The notes beneath the pieces were generated by a model. The model searched no databases. It was not told where the DNA came from and was given only the letters and a program-made list of their open reading frames with translations. The translations under genes and the position numbers were made by a program. This document shows, one piece after another, positions 1 to 9,389 of a stretch of DNA of 64,000 nucleotides (positions within the stretch are counted from its first letter, which is position 1; every line of letters begins with the position of its first letter). Source of the stretch: Streptomyces malaysiense (lineage in GTDB: Bacteria > Actinomycetota > Actinomycetes > Streptomycetales > Streptomycetaceae); contig NZ_LBDA02000016.1 in NCBI RefSeq assembly GCF_000980885.2, forward strand, positions 124,001 through 188,000, given 5' to 3'.

Positions 1-1
1 G

Positions 2-424
2 CTGACCACCTTCGACCTGGACGAGTACGTCTACCAGGCCCTGCGCGCGGGCGCCTCCGGCTTCCTGCTCAAGGACGCCTCGGCCCGCCGACTCGCCGAC
101 GGGGTGCGGGTGGTGGCCGCCGGTGAGGCACTGCTCGCCCCGTCCGTGACCAAACGCCTGATCGCCGAGTTCTCCCGCCTCCCGGAGGTCCGCCGCCCGC
201 TGCCCGCCGCCCAGGGCGCCTACGGCGACCTCACCGACCGCGAGACCGAGGTCCTCGTCCTCATCGCCCAGGGCCTGTCCAACGCGGAGATCGCCGAACG
301 CCTGGTGGTGGCCGAGTCCACCACCAAGACCCATGTCAGCCGCATCCTGGTCAAACTGGGCCTGCGCGACCGCACCCAGGCGGCGGTGTTCGCGTACGAG
401 GCGCGGCTGGTGACACCGGGCTGA
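2..424 (+). CDS. LuxR-type response regulator, C-terminal part
   Basis: The reading frame is open from the first bases, so the gene starts before the window. The visible part begins with the end of a receiver domain (the LKDAS stretch after the ALRAGASGF motif typical of NarL-type regulators) and a linker. It then has a LuxR HTH: LTDRETEVLVLIAQG, SNAEIAERL and the recognition helix with STTKTHVSRIL. It is a two-component response regulator that binds DNA as a dimer. The partner kinase would lie to the left, outside the window. The family call is secure; the target is unknown. Confidence 0.93.
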   Translation: MTTFDLDEYVYQALRAGASGFLLKDASARRLADGVRVVAAGEALLAPSVTKRLIAEFSRLPEVRRPLPAAQGAYGDLTDRETEVLVLIAQGLSNAEIAERLVVAESTTKTHVSRILVKLGLRDRTQAAVFAYEARLVTPG

Positions 425-469
425 GCCCACGGCCTGGTCAGATCCGGTCCGGCGGGTTAGCGTCGGCCC

Positions 470-1693
470 ATGTCAGGGCCTGCAGACCTCGCTTTCGACC
501 CCTGGGACCCGGCGTTCGTGGCCGACCCGTACCCGGCGTACGCCGAGTTGCGGGCGCGCGGGCGGGTGGTTTGGTACGAGCCCACGGACCAGTGGCTGGT
601 GCCGCACCACGCGGACGTCTCTGCGCTGCTGCGGGACCGGCGGCTCGGGCGGACGTACCAGCACCGCTTCTCGCACGAGGAGTTCGGCAGGAGCGCGCCG
701 CCCGCCGCGCACGAGCCGTTCCACACGCTCAACGACCACGGGATGCTGGACCTGGAGCCGCCGGACCACACCCGGATCCGGCGGCTGGTGTCCAAGGCGT
801 TCACCCCGCGCACGGTGGAGCGGCTGAAGCCGTATGTGCACGGCCTGGCCGGCGAACTGGTCGACGGTCTCGTCCGGGACGGCGGCGGCGATCTGCTGAC
901 GGACGTCGCCGAGCCGCTGCCGGTGGCGGTGATCGCCGAGATGCTGGGCATCCCGGAGGCGGACCGGGGGCGGCTGCGGCCCTGGTCGGCGGCGATCTGC
1001 GGGATGTACGAGCTGAACCCGTCCGAGGACACGGCCGCGCGGGCGGTACGCGCGTCGGCCGAATTCTCCGAGTATCTGCGGGAGCTGATCGCCGAGCGGC
1101 GCGAACGCCCCGGGGACGACCTGATCTCCGGGCTGATCGCCGCGCACGACGAGGACGACGACCGGCTGACCGGGCAGGAGATGATCTCCACCGCCGTCCT
1201 GCTGCTCAACGCGGGCCACGAGGCCACCGTCAACGCCACGGTCAACGGCTGGTGGGCGCTCTTCCGCAACCCCGGCCGGCTGGCCGCCCTGCGCGCCGAC
1301 CGCTCCCTGGTCCCGACCGCGATCGAGGAGCTGATGCGCTACGACACCCCGCTCCAGCTCTTCGAACGCTGGGTCCTGGACGACATCGAGATCGACGGCA
1401 CGGTGATCCCGCGCGGCGCCGAGATCGCCATGCTCTTCGGCTCCGCCAACCACGACCCGGCCGTCTTCCGCGACCCCGCCCGCCTGGACCTCGCCCGCGC
1501 CGACAACCCGCACATCTCCTTCAGCGCCGGCATCCACTACTGCATCGGTGCCCCCCTGGCCCGCCTCGAACTGGCCGCCTCCATGACCGCCCTCCTGGAC
1601 CGGGCCCCCACCCTCGCCCTGGCGAAGGAACCGACCCGCAAGCCGAACTTCGTGATCCGGGGGCTGGAGGGGCTGAGCGTGGAGGTGCGCTGA
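470..1693 (+). CDS. Cytochrome P450
   Basis: A 407-residue soluble bacterial P450. The I-helix oxygen-binding motif is seen in NAGHEATVN, the ExxR motif in EELMRYDTP, and the heme-binding loop in FSAGIHYCIGAPLARLE with the proximal Cys. Length is normal for bacterial P450s (about 400). It would be a monooxygenase needing ferredoxin and reductase, neither of which is adjacent, so the substrate cannot be read from context. It follows the LuxR gene by 45 bp and is convergent with the permease gene that ends at 1731. Confidence 0.95.
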   Translation: MSGPADLAFDPWDPAFVADPYPAYAELRARGRVVWYEPTDQWLVPHHADVSALLRDRRLGRTYQHRFSHEEFGRSAPPAAHEPFHTLNDHGMLDLEPPDHTRIRRLVSKAFTPRTVERLKPYVHGLAGELVDGLVRDGGGDLLTDVAEPLPVAVIAEMLGIPEADRGRLRPWSAAICGMYELNPSEDTAARAVRASAEFSEYLRELIAERRERPGDDLISGLIAAHDEDDDRLTGQEMISTAVLLLNAGHEATVNATVNGWWALFRNPGRLAALRADRSLVPTAIEELMRYDTPLQLFERWVLDDIEIDGTVIPRGAEIAMLFGSANHDPAVFRDPARLDLARADNPHISFSAGIHYCIGAPLARLELAASMTALLDRAPTLALAKEPTRKPNFVIRGLEGLSVEVR

Positions 1694-1730
1694 CCCCCGG
1701 AGCGCGAATCGGTACGCCCGCCGGGGGCGC

Positions 1731-3242
1731 CTACCGCTCCTTCGTCTCCTCCAGCACCGTCCTGCCCACCAGCGCGTACCGCTCCGGCGCCCGCCGCTTG
1801 AGGTACCGCGCGTACCCCAGCCCCGCCACCGCGACCGCCCCCACCAGCCACGGGGTGGCCCTGAGCACCAGCGAACCCGACTCGCTCCCCGCCGCCGCCC
1901 CCATGTTGGACACCAGCAGCACCACGACCCCGAGCATCGCCACACCGCCCACCAGCGGCGCGAGGAACGTGCGGAACCAGTGCCGGCTCTCGGGGTGGTG
2001 CGAGCGGAAGTACACCAGCACGGCGAACGAGCACACGGCCTGGACGACGAGGATCGCCATCGTCCCGAGGATCGCGAGCAGCACGTACGTACCGGTGTAC
2101 GGGTCCTTCCCGGCGATCCAGAACGCGCCGATCAGCACCGCCGCCACCCCCGTCTGCACCAGTCCGGCGATGTGCGGCGAGCCGTGCCGCGCGTGGGTGC
2201 GGCCGACGGTGCGCCGGAGCGAGGGGAGGACGCCCTCGCGGCCGAGGGCGTAGAGGTAGCGCGCGGCGCAGTTGTGGAAGGCCATCCCGCAGGCCAGCGA
2301 CCCGGTGATCATCAGCCACTGCATGACGTCGACGGCCCAGTGGCCGACGTACCGCTCGGTGGGGACGAAGAACATCGAGAGGGGGTTCGCGGAGGACGCC
2401 GCCTTCACGGCCTCCGTCTCGCCGTTGCCGCAGATTGCCATCCAGGAGACGAGGACGTAGAAGATCCCGACGCCCAGGACGCTGACCATCGTGGCCTTCG
2501 GGATGATCCGCTTCGGGTCGCGGGACTCCTCGCCGTACATCGCCGTGGACTCGAAGCCGACCCAGGACCAGAAGGCGAAGAAGAGGCCGAGCCCGGCCGA
2601 CGTGCCCTTGAACGCGTTGACCGGGTCGACCGGCGCGAGGCTGAAGCCGTGCGGCCCGCCGCCGTGCAGGGCGACGGACACGGCCATCGCGGCGAGCACC
2701 GTGACCTCGGTCGCCAGCAGCACCACCAGCAGTTTCTCGGCGACGCTGACCCCGAACCAGGTCCCGGTGGCGTTGATCGCCAGCATCAGGACGGCGAAGG
2801 ACCACCAGGGCAGCTGCACCCCGGTCTGGTCCCGCAGGGTGGTCGTGGCGAAGGTGGAGAAGATCCCGATGAGCGCGGGCTCGAAGACGGCGTAGGCGAA
2901 GGTGGCGAGCAGCCCGGAGGCGAGCCCGATCGTGCGGCCGAGTCCGTAGGAGATGAATCCGTAGAAGGCGCCCGTCGATGTGATGTGCTTCGCCATCGAG
3001 GTGAATCCGACGGAAAAGATTGCCAGTACGACCATTGCGACGAGATAGCTCGCAGGTGCCCCGATGCCATTGCCCGACGACACCATGAAGGGCACGTTCC
3101 CGGTCATCGCGGTGATCGGCGCGGCCGTCGCCACGGCCATGAAGACCACGCCGAGCAGCCCGACGGCATTGGGTTTCAGCCGGTGAATCGTTTCGCCCCC
3201 GTCGGTCTCCGCCGCCGGTACGACACCCTCGTCCACTGCCAT
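1731..3242 (-). CDS. APC-family amino acid permease
   Basis: A 503-residue membrane protein with about 12 hydrophobic segments. The N-terminal signature VGLLGVVFMAVATAAPITAMTGN and the YGFISYGLGRTIGL stretch are typical of the amino acid-polyamine-organocation superfamily. It should import an amino acid or amine by proton symport. The ATG start is followed by a short hydrophilic N terminus (to about residue 25) before the first membrane segment. It is transcribed alone, with its promoter between 3243 and 3369; that stretch has an AT-rich patch around 3330-3350 but no operator I can name. Confidence 0.92.
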   Translation of the reverse strand: MAVDEGVVPAAETDGGETIHRLKPNAVGLLGVVFMAVATAAPITAMTGNVPFMVSSGNGIGAPASYLVAMVVLAIFSVGFTSMAKHITSTGAFYGFISYGLGRTIGLASGLLATFAYAVFEPALIGIFSTFATTTLRDQTGVQLPWWSFAVLMLAINATGTWFGVSVAEKLLVVLLATEVTVLAAMAVSVALHGGGPHGFSLAPVDPVNAFKGTSAGLGLFFAFWSWVGFESTAMYGEESRDPKRIIPKATMVSVLGVGIFYVLVSWMAICGNGETEAVKAASSANPLSMFFVPTERYVGHWAVDVMQWLMITGSLACGMAFHNCAARYLYALGREGVLPSLRRTVGRTHARHGSPHIAGLVQTGVAAVLIGAFWIAGKDPYTGTYVLLAILGTMAILVVQAVCSFAVLVYFRSHHPESRHWFRTFLAPLVGGVAMLGVVVLLVSNMGAAAGSESGSLVLRATPWLVGAVAVAGLGYARYLKRRAPERYALVGRTVLEETKER

Positions 3243-3369
3243 GAGCGACCCCCTCCGGGTCCGGTCCCTGGGTCCTGATGGAGCAGGATGCTGGATGAGA
3301 AGGGGGTGCGGGAAGGGGTCGGCGCGGTTAAATATTTGTCACTAGACCATTAGAGCGAGGCGTGCGGGG

Positions 3370-4194
3370 TCACCCGTGGGCGGGCAGCACCAGTCCCCAC
3401 GCCCGCTCGGCCACCCGCCAGGTCCGGCGCCGGACGGGGCCGGACACCGCTGCGTCGGCCCGGTAGCGGAAGTCGGGGCCGGTGACCGTGACCGTGCGTC
3501 CCGAGGCCCGCAGGGGGCCGGCCTGCGCCCCCACGGACAGCGGGTGGACCTCCAGTTCGGCGAGGCCGCCGGTGGCCGGGGCCAGGGAGAGCGACTCCAC
3601 CGGCTGGTCGAGGTCCACCAGCGCCTCACCGTCCACCTCCACCCGCAGCCGGGTGGGGCCGGGGGTGGGTATCGCGCTCAGCCGGGTGGGGCGCGGGGCC
3701 AGGGTGCGCACCAGGGACCGGTACCAGGGGCGGGCGGCGCCCGCCATCGGCGCGGGCGTGGGCACCCGCACCGGGGCCGGGGGGATGGCGAGCCCGCCGA
3801 GCACCAGGCCGCCGCTGTCGTCGGCCAGCAGGTCCAGGCGCCGCTCGGCGCCGTCCAGCACCGCCCGCGCCGCCGCCACCGCCCCGGTCGGCAGGCCCAG
3901 GGACGCCGCCAGGGTGAGCGTCTCGCCCACCGGCACCACCGACAGCGCACATCCGGCCAGTTCCCGCTCCCGGTGCAGCAGGCTCACCGCGCGCAGCAGG
4001 GCGGTGTCGTCGCCCACCACCACGGGCCGGCGCGAACCCCTACGGCCCAGTGCGCGGGCGAATTCCTCCGGCCCCTGAGGAAGGCACACCTTGGCCGCCG
4101 CACCCGCGCTGAGCACGTCTTTCGCGATCCGTACGGACTCCCCGTCCGTCTGCCGGGCCCCCGGATCGATGATCACCAGCAGCTGATCGGACAT
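3370..4194 (-). CDS. YegS/diacylglycerol-kinase-like protein, degenerate
   Basis: A 274-residue protein starting at MSDQLLVIIDPGA. The N-terminal half follows the lipid-kinase (DAGK catalytic) pattern: an early IIDPGA strand, then VVVGDDTALLRAV where active enzymes have GGDGT, then SVVPVGETLTLAASLGLP where they have P.GTGND. The C-terminal half is a beta-rich region as in YegS. Because the GGDGT and GTGND motifs are both altered, catalytic activity is doubtful. I chose the ATG at 4194 because upstream codons run into the purA leader. It is divergent from purA. Confidence 0.6.
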   Translation of the reverse strand: MSDQLLVIIDPGARQTDGESVRIAKDVLSAGAAAKVCLPQGPEEFARALGRRGSRRPVVVGDDTALLRAVSLLHRERELAGCALSVVPVGETLTLAASLGLPTGAVAAARAVLDGAERRLDLLADDSGGLVLGGLAIPPAPVRVPTPAPMAGAARPWYRSLVRTLAPRPTRLSAIPTPGPTRLRVEVDGEALVDLDQPVESLSLAPATGGLAELEVHPLSVGAQAGPLRASGRTVTVTGPDFRYRADAAVSGPVRRRTWRVAERAWGLVLPAHG

Positions 4195-4234
4195 CGCGAA
4201 AGTCGCCACCTCGGTCCTGCCTCGCTTCCTCGGG

Positions 4235-4279
4235 TAGCATCTTTGTGCAAGAGCCCCTTGCGCTATTGCGCCAGGGGCT
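4235..4279 (+). promoter_or_regulatory. purA upstream promoter-like box and early hairpin
   Basis: A TAGCAT box at 4235-4240 fits a Streptomyces -10 element. It is followed 11 bases later by a 12-bp stem with one mismatch: AGCCCCTTGCGC (4252-4263), loop TATT, GCGCCAGGGGCT (4268-4279), then a short TTCGTCT tract. A transcript starting there would meet a terminator-like hairpin almost at once, over 120 bases before purA. It could be a leader attenuator, a small RNA, or a boundary between the divergent genes. No match to a named riboswitch is claimed. Confidence 0.4.
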
Positions 4280-4406
4280 TCGTCTATTCCGGGGCATCCG
4301 GTCCGACGGTTGTGCGGCCAACGACGGTCGCGGTGGCACGCGGCGGTGAACCTTACGCCCGTGTCCCTGACCTTGGACATGCCCCGCCCGGAAGGGGTGT
4401 ACGCGC

Positions 4407-5690
4407 GTGCCCGCACTTGTGCTGCTCGGTGCTCAGTGGGGTGACGAGGGCAAGGGGAAGGCCACCGACCTGCTCGGTGGATCGGTGGATTATGTGGTGC
4501 GGTACCAGGGCGGCAACAACGCCGGCCACACCGTGGTCGTCGGCGACCAGAAGTACGCCCTCCACCTCCTGCCCTCCGGCATCCTCTCTCCCGGATGCAC
4601 GCCGGTCATCGGCAACGGTGTCGTCGTCGACCCCTCGGTCCTGCTCTCCGAGCTGAGCGGTCTGAACGAGCGTGGCGTCGACACCTCCAAGCTGCTCATC
4701 AGCGGCAACGCGCACGTCATCACGCCGTACAACGTCACGGTCGACAAGGTGACGGAACGCTTCCTCGGAAAGCGGAAGATCGGCACGACCGGGCGCGGCA
4801 TCGGTCCCACCTACGCGGACAAGATCAACCGCGTGGGCATCCGGGTCCAGGACCTGTACGACGAGTCGATCCTCCAGCAGAAGGTGGAGGCCGCGCTCGA
4901 CGTCAAGAACCAGGTCCTCACCAAGCTCTACAACCGCCGCGCCATCGCCGTCGACCAGGTGGTCGAGGAGCTGCTGGGCTACGCCGAGCAGATCAAGCCG
5001 TACGTCGCCGACACCGTGCTGATCCTCAACCAGGCCCTGGAGGAGGACAAGGTCGTGCTGTTCGAGGGCGGCCAGGGCACGCTGCTCGACATCGACCACG
5101 GCACGTACCCCTTCGTCACCTCGTCCAACCCGACCGCCGGCGGCGCCTGCACCGGCGCGGGCGTGGGTCCGACGAAGATCAGCCGGGTCATCGGCATCCT
5201 CAAGGCGTACACCACCCGGGTCGGCGCCGGCCCGTTCCCGACCGAGCTGTTCGACGAGGACGGCGAGGCGCTGCGCCGGATCGGCGGCGAGCGCGGTGTG
5301 ACCACCGGCCGCGACCGCCGCTGCGGCTGGTTCGACGCGGTGATCGCGCGCTACGCGACCCGGGTGAACGGCCTGACCGACTTCTTCCTCACCAAGCTGG
5401 ACGTGCTCACCGGCTGGGAGCAGATCCCGGTCTGCGTGGCCTACGAGATCGACGGCAAGCGCGTCGAGGAGCTGCCCTACTCCCAGAGCGACTTCCACCA
5501 CGCGAAGCCGGTCTACGAGAACCTGCCGGGCTGGTCCGAGGACATCACCAAGGCGAAGACCTTCGCCGACCTGCCGAAGAACGCGCAGAACTACGTCAAG
5601 GCACTGGAGGAGATGTCCGGGGCCCCGATCTCCGCGATCGGCGTCGGTCCGGGCCGGGACGAGACGATCGAGGTCAACTCCTTCCTCTAG
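4407..5690 (+). CDS. purA: Adenylosuccinate synthetase
   Basis: A 427-residue enzyme of AMP synthesis that joins IMP and aspartate using GTP. The diagnostic GTP-binding loop [14 protein letters not shown] is at residues 8-21, followed by GNNAGHT, the IMP-binding [14 protein letters not shown] region and the C-terminal [11 protein letters not shown]. Length is normal (about 427-430). The GTG start is preceded by a good ribosome-binding site, GGAAGGGG. It is a single gene with a strong terminator downstream. Confidence 0.98.
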   Translation: MPALVLLGAQWGDEGKGKATDLLGGSVDYVVRYQGGNNAGHTVVVGDQKYALHLLPSGILSPGCTPVIGNGVVVDPSVLLSELSGLNERGVDTSKLLISGNAHVITPYNVTVDKVTERFLGKRKIGTTGRGIGPTYADKINRVGIRVQDLYDESILQQKVEAALDVKNQVLTKLYNRRAIAVDQVVEELLGYAEQIKPYVADTVLILNQALEEDKVVLFEGGQGTLLDIDHGTYPFVTSSNPTAGGACTGAGVGPTKISRVIGILKAYTTRVGAGPFPTELFDEDGEALRRIGGERGVTTGRDRRCGWFDAVIARYATRVNGLTDFFLTKLDVLTGWEQIPVCVAYEIDGKRVEELPYSQSDFHHAKPVYENLPGWSEDITKAKTFADLPKNAQNYVKALEEMSGAPISAIGVGPGRDETIEVNSFL

Positions 5691-5716
5691 GAGGGGCCTC
5701 CTCGTCCCTTCCCGTA

Positions 5717-5788
5717 AGCCGGAGTTCGGTCCGGCTTCACCGTGCGGCAGCGCCCGCCCGGTACGCCCCGAGGCGTACCGGGCGGGCG
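5717..5788 (+). terminator. purA terminator region, two hairpins
   Basis: A small hairpin, AGCCGGA/TCCGGCT (5717-5736), is followed by a perfect 17-bp stem with a CCGA loop: the left arm starts CGCCCGCCCGGTACGCC at 5751 and the right arm ends at 5788. There is no long U-tract, as is common in Streptomyces. It separates purA from the nucleotidase gene. Confidence 0.8.
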
Positions 5789-5938
5789 CTCTCGCATTTC
5801 GCCCCACCTGGCTCATCCTTGACCTGGACATGGCCATTTCCTGGTTTGCGGTGATGAGGGGCGCGAGCACGATCTACGCGGGTAGCCTCCGCACGGAACG
5901 ACCCCTGCACGCGCCAACTCCACCCTCAGGAGCCTTGA

Positions 5939-7762
5939 ATGACCCACAGTCCCATGAACCGCCGGGAGTTCGTGAAGAAGTCGGCCGTCACCGGCGCCAC
6001 CGTCGCCGCGGCGGGCGCGATGGGCAGCGGCACCGCCGAGGCGGCCGAGAGGGGTCACGGCCACGAACGGGCGCCGCGCACCTGGTCGTTCTCCATCCTG
6101 GGCACCACCGACCTGCACGGCCACGTCTTCGACTGGGACTACTACGCGGACGCGCCCTACACCGACAAGGCCGGCAACTCGGTCGGCGTGGCCCGCGTCG
6201 CCACCCTCATCAAGCAGCAGCGCGAGGCCAAGGGCGAGCACCGCGTGCTGCTCGTCGACGCCGGTGACATCATCCAGGGCACCTCGCTCGCCTACTACTT
6301 CGCCCGGGTCGACCCGATCACCGGCACCGACGGCAAGCGCGGTCCCAGGCACCCCATGGCCATCGCCATGAACCACATGCGCTACGACGCCGCCGCCCTC
6401 GGCAACCACGAGTTCAACTACGGCATCGACACGCTGCGCAAGTTCGAGGACCAGTGCGACTTCCCGCTGCTCGGCGCGAACGCCCTGCACGCCAAGACGC
6501 TGCGTCCGGCCTTCGAGCCGTACACCGTCAAGCGCATCAAGGTCCCCGGCGCCCCCGACATCAAGGTCGGCATCCTCGGCCTGACCAACCCCGGCATCGC
6601 GATCTGGGACAAGGACAACGTCGGCGGCAAGCTGGTCTTCCCGGGCCTGGTCGAGCAGGCGAAGAAGTACGTGCCCCGGCTGCGCGCCCTCGGCTGCGAC
6701 GTCGTCTTCCTGACCGACCACTCCGGGCTGGACGGCTCCTCCTCGTGGGGTGACGAACTCCCCTACGTCGAGAACGCGTCCAACCTGGTCGCCGAGCAGG
6801 TCCCGGGCATCGACGCGATCCTGGTGGGCCACACCCACGTCGAGGTGTCCTCGTACACCGTCAAGAACGAGCAGACCGGCGAGGACGTGCTGCTGTCCGA
6901 GCCGTACTGCTGGGGCTACCGGCTCAGCGTCTTCGACTTCGAGCTCGAACTGCACCACGGCCAGTGGAAGGTGACGGGCAAGAAGGCGCAGACCCTCAAC
7001 CCCAACGGGGTGGCCGAGGACCCGCAGATCAAGAAGCTCCTGGAGGCCGACCACGAGCTGGTGGTGAAGTACGTCAACACCCCGGTCGGCACCTGCACGG
7101 CGGACCTCTCGGCGGCGGACTCCTGCTGGAAGGACGTGCCGATCATGGACTTCATCCACAAGGTCCAGACCGAGACGGTCAAGGCCGGCCTGTCCGCGGC
7201 GGACGCCGCCCTCCCGCTGATCTCGGTCGCCGCGCCCTTCAGCCGCACCGCCGACATCCCGCAGGGCAACGTCACCATCAAGGACATCGCCGGGCTCTAC
7301 ATCTACGACAACACCCTCTACGGCAAGAAGCTCACGGGCGCCCAGCTGAAGGACTACCTGGAGTACGCGGCCAAGTACTACCACCAGGTCCCGGCGGGCA
7401 CGAAGGTCGACACCGCGACGCTGACCAACGCCAACAGCTTCTGGGACTACATGTACGACACGGCGGCCGGCGTCGACTACGACATCGACATCGCCCAGCC
7501 GGAGGGCTCCCGGATCAAGAACCTCAGCTACGACGGCGCCCCCGTCGCCGACGACCAGGTCTTCGTCGTCGCCGTCAACAACTACCGCGCCAACGGCGGT
7601 TCGGGCTACCCGCACATCGCCTCGGCGGAGATCGCCTACAGCTCCACCAACGAGATCCGCCAGCTGATGATCGACTACGTCACCGCGACGAAGTCCCTCG
7701 ACCCGGCCGACTTCGCGGTCACCAACTGGAAGCTGACGCAGGCGGGCACGCCGGTCTTCTAG
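5939..7762 (+). CDS. Tat-exported 5'-nucleotidase / cyclic phosphodiesterase
   Basis: A 607-residue secreted metallophosphoesterase of the UshA/CpdB type. A twin-arginine signal peptide is visible (NRREFVKKSA, then an Ala/Gly-rich core ending near ...TAEAAE, about residue 38). Metal-binding motifs are in order: TTDLHGHV, DAGDIIQG, LGNHEFNYG, TDHSG and GHTHVE, followed by a C-terminal substrate domain with NNYRANGGSGYP. It should release phosphate from extracellular nucleotides. The start ATG has AGGAG upstream. A GCTCATCC sequence near 5811 faintly resembles a PHO-box repeat, but I do not rely on it. Confidence 0.93.
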   Translation: MTHSPMNRREFVKKSAVTGATVAAAGAMGSGTAEAAERGHGHERAPRTWSFSILGTTDLHGHVFDWDYYADAPYTDKAGNSVGVARVATLIKQQREAKGEHRVLLVDAGDIIQGTSLAYYFARVDPITGTDGKRGPRHPMAIAMNHMRYDAAALGNHEFNYGIDTLRKFEDQCDFPLLGANALHAKTLRPAFEPYTVKRIKVPGAPDIKVGILGLTNPGIAIWDKDNVGGKLVFPGLVEQAKKYVPRLRALGCDVVFLTDHSGLDGSSSWGDELPYVENASNLVAEQVPGIDAILVGHTHVEVSSYTVKNEQTGEDVLLSEPYCWGYRLSVFDFELELHHGQWKVTGKKAQTLNPNGVAEDPQIKKLLEADHELVVKYVNTPVGTCTADLSAADSCWKDVPIMDFIHKVQTETVKAGLSAADAALPLISVAAPFSRTADIPQGNVTIKDIAGLYIYDNTLYGKKLTGAQLKDYLEYAAKYYHQVPAGTKVDTATLTNANSFWDYMYDTAAGVDYDIDIAQPEGSRIKNLSYDGAPVADDQVFVVAVNNYRANGGSGYPHIASAEIAYSSTNEIRQLMIDYVTATKSLDPADFAVTNWKLTQAGTPVF

Positions 7763-7849
7763 TCCTCGGTCCGAGGCGCCCGTCCGCTCGCCCGGCGCGG
7801 GCGGGCGGGTGCCGGGCACCGGGGCGCCTCGCGCGCCGGCCACCACCGG

Positions 7850-8569
7850 TCAGCTGAAGACGATCATCGAGCCCTGGGCGAGCGAGCGGGTCGCGGCGGC
7901 GTGCAGGCCCAGCCACACGTGGCGTTCGCGGGAGAAGGGGTTCGGGTCGTAGGGAGTGGGGGCGGCCGGCTCCTCCAGTTCGGTGGGGGCCACGGGCGGG
8001 GCGGGGGGCGCCGGCGGGTTGGCCGGGTCGATGCCGATGACCGGGGCGACGCACTGGAGCTCGCGCAGCAGCGCCTGGGCGGAGCCCAGGGGGCCGCCGC
8101 CCGCGAGGAGCTGCTCGTCGGACAGCGGGTGCGGGAAGTCGACCGGGACGTAGGCGCCCGCGTGGTCGTAGTGCCAGACCAGGTGCGACTGCTGGGCCGT
8201 TGACTCGAACATCTCCAGCAACTGCTCGTAGTCACCGCCGAGTTCGTCCACCGGGGTCACCGGGAGGCCACAGACCTGGAGCAGGTAGGCGCGACGCAGG
8301 AAGTGCAGGGCGTCGTAGTCGAACCCGGCGACCGGCGCGACCTCGCCGGACAGACCCGGCATGTACTGGTACACCGGCACCGGCGGCAGCCCCGCCGCGG
8401 CCAGCGCGTGGTTGTAGTGCGCGAGTTCCTCGGCGAACGGGTTGTCCGGCGTGTGGCACAACACGTCGACGAGCGGTACCAGCCACAGGTCACAGGCCAA
8501 GGAGAGCTCCTCACACAAAGAGGTGGTCCGGGAAGCGTAATCGGTGCGCGCGCGGTCCCATACCCCCAC
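7850..8569 (-). CDS. Conserved protein of unknown function
   Basis: A 239-residue, mostly hydrophilic protein beginning MGVWDRARTDYASR. It has a Pro-rich linker near residues 182-205 (PPAPPAPP) and a C terminus with WLGLHAAATRSLAQGSM. No catalytic motif, signal peptide or membrane helix is evident. It starts 6 bp after the stop of the upstream GntR regulator, so the two are probably co-transcribed. I do not recognise the family. Confidence 0.75.
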   Translation of the reverse strand: MGVWDRARTDYASRTTSLCEELSLACDLWLVPLVDVLCHTPDNPFAEELAHYNHALAAAGLPPVPVYQYMPGLSGEVAPVAGFDYDALHFLRRAYLLQVCGLPVTPVDELGGDYEQLLEMFESTAQQSHLVWHYDHAGAYVPVDFPHPLSDEQLLAGGGPLGSAQALLRELQCVAPVIGIDPANPPAPPAPPVAPTELEEPAAPTPYDPNPFSRERHVWLGLHAAATRSLAQGSMIVFS

Positions 8570-8575
8570 GTCCGC

Positions 8576-9271
8576 TCAGCTGTCGGACAGGTCTTCCAGC
8601 AGGGCCAGCGAGTGGGCGTTGGCCGCGGCCACCAGGGTGCGGGCGGCCTCGGTGTCGCGCCGGGCCAGCGCCTCGACCAGGTCCGTGTGGCCGGCCCACA
8701 GGCGGCCGCGCAGATCGGGGAGCCGGCGCAGGTGCTGGACCGCGCAGACCCAGGACTGCACGCGCAGCCGGTGCAGGAAGTCGCCGAGGTAGGGGTTGCC
8801 GAACAGGACGCTCAACTCGCGCCAGAAGCGGAGGTCGTAGCCGATCAGAACGGTGAGGTCGCCCGCGCCGGCGGCGCGCTGGGCCTCCTCGCCGCGGCGG
8901 CGGACGGTGGCCAGTGCTGCGACGGTGCGCGGATCCCCGGGCGGGGTGCGGAAGGCCGGGTGCCCGGCGGCGAGGGCCTGGAACATGCCGTCCGTGACCA
9001 GGCTGCGGGCCTCGATCATGTGCCGGTAGTCGGCGAGCGAGTACTCGGGCACGCTGAAGCCGCGATGCTGGTCGGCCTCCAGGATGCCCTGCGCGGACAG
9101 GTCGACCAGCGCCTCGCGCACCGGGGTGGCGGAGACGCCGTACTGCTCGGCGATCTCCTTCACGGTGAACGCCCGGCCCGGCCGCAGCCGCCCCGCCAGC
9201 ACCTCGTCACGGAGCGCGTCCGCGATCTGCTGGCGCAGCGTGCTGCGGGTGACGATGCCGTTGCCGGACAT
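8576..9271 (-). CDS. GntR-family regulator with FCD domain
   Basis: A 231-residue FadR-type repressor or activator. The N-terminal winged helix (TRSTLRQQIADALRDEVLAGRLRPG ... EIAEQYGVSATPVREALVDL) is followed by an all-helical FCD ligand domain with the conserved RSLVTDGMF, HRAL-type and GNPYL.DF segments. It lies directly downstream of a class III aminotransferase gene on the same strand and next to a large inverted repeat, so amino-acid or amine catabolism is a reasonable guess for its role. Confidence 0.93.
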   Translation of the reverse strand: MSGNGIVTRSTLRQQIADALRDEVLAGRLRPGRAFTVKEIAEQYGVSATPVREALVDLSAQGILEADQHRGFSVPEYSLADYRHMIEARSLVTDGMFQALAAGHPAFRTPPGDPRTVAALATVRRRGEEAQRAAGAGDLTVLIGYDLRFWRELSVLFGNPYLGDFLHRLRVQSWVCAVQHLRRLPDLRGRLWAGHTDLVEALARRDTEAARTLVAAANAHSLALLEDLSDS

Positions 9272-9286
9272 GGCCGGTCTCTCCTC

Positions 9287-9357
9287 ACGCGTATGGGTGA
9301 CGTGCTCGCACGTATGGCCAACTCCTCAGAGCCTTACGAGCACGTCACCTTACGCGT
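9287..9357. promoter_or_regulatory. Large interrupted palindrome upstream of the GntR gene
   Basis: Arms ACGCGTA + GGTGACGTGCTCG (9287-9308) are matched by CGAGCACGTCACC + TACGCGT (9337-9357), together 20 paired bases around a 28-base centre. It sits 16 bases upstream of the GntR start codon. It could be an autoregulatory operator bound by two dimers, or a long hairpin in the read-through RNA from the aminotransferase gene. Confidence 0.55.
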
Positions 9358-9360
9358 TCG

Positions 9361-9381
9361 GCCGCTGCCGACGGCAGCGGC
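9361..9381 (-). terminator. Hairpin after the aminotransferase gene
   Basis: A perfect 9-bp stem GCCGCTGCC / GGCAGCGGC with a GAC loop begins 8 bases past the aminotransferase stop codon. It is a likely terminator for that gene on the minus strand. Confidence 0.6.
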
Positions 9382-9389
9382 CGGACCGG

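Noticed and set aside
5811..5832. PHO-box-like repeats before the 5'-nucleotidase gene
   Set aside because: Only one unit resembles the consensus (GCTCATCCTTG); the next 11 bases do not. Too weak to call.
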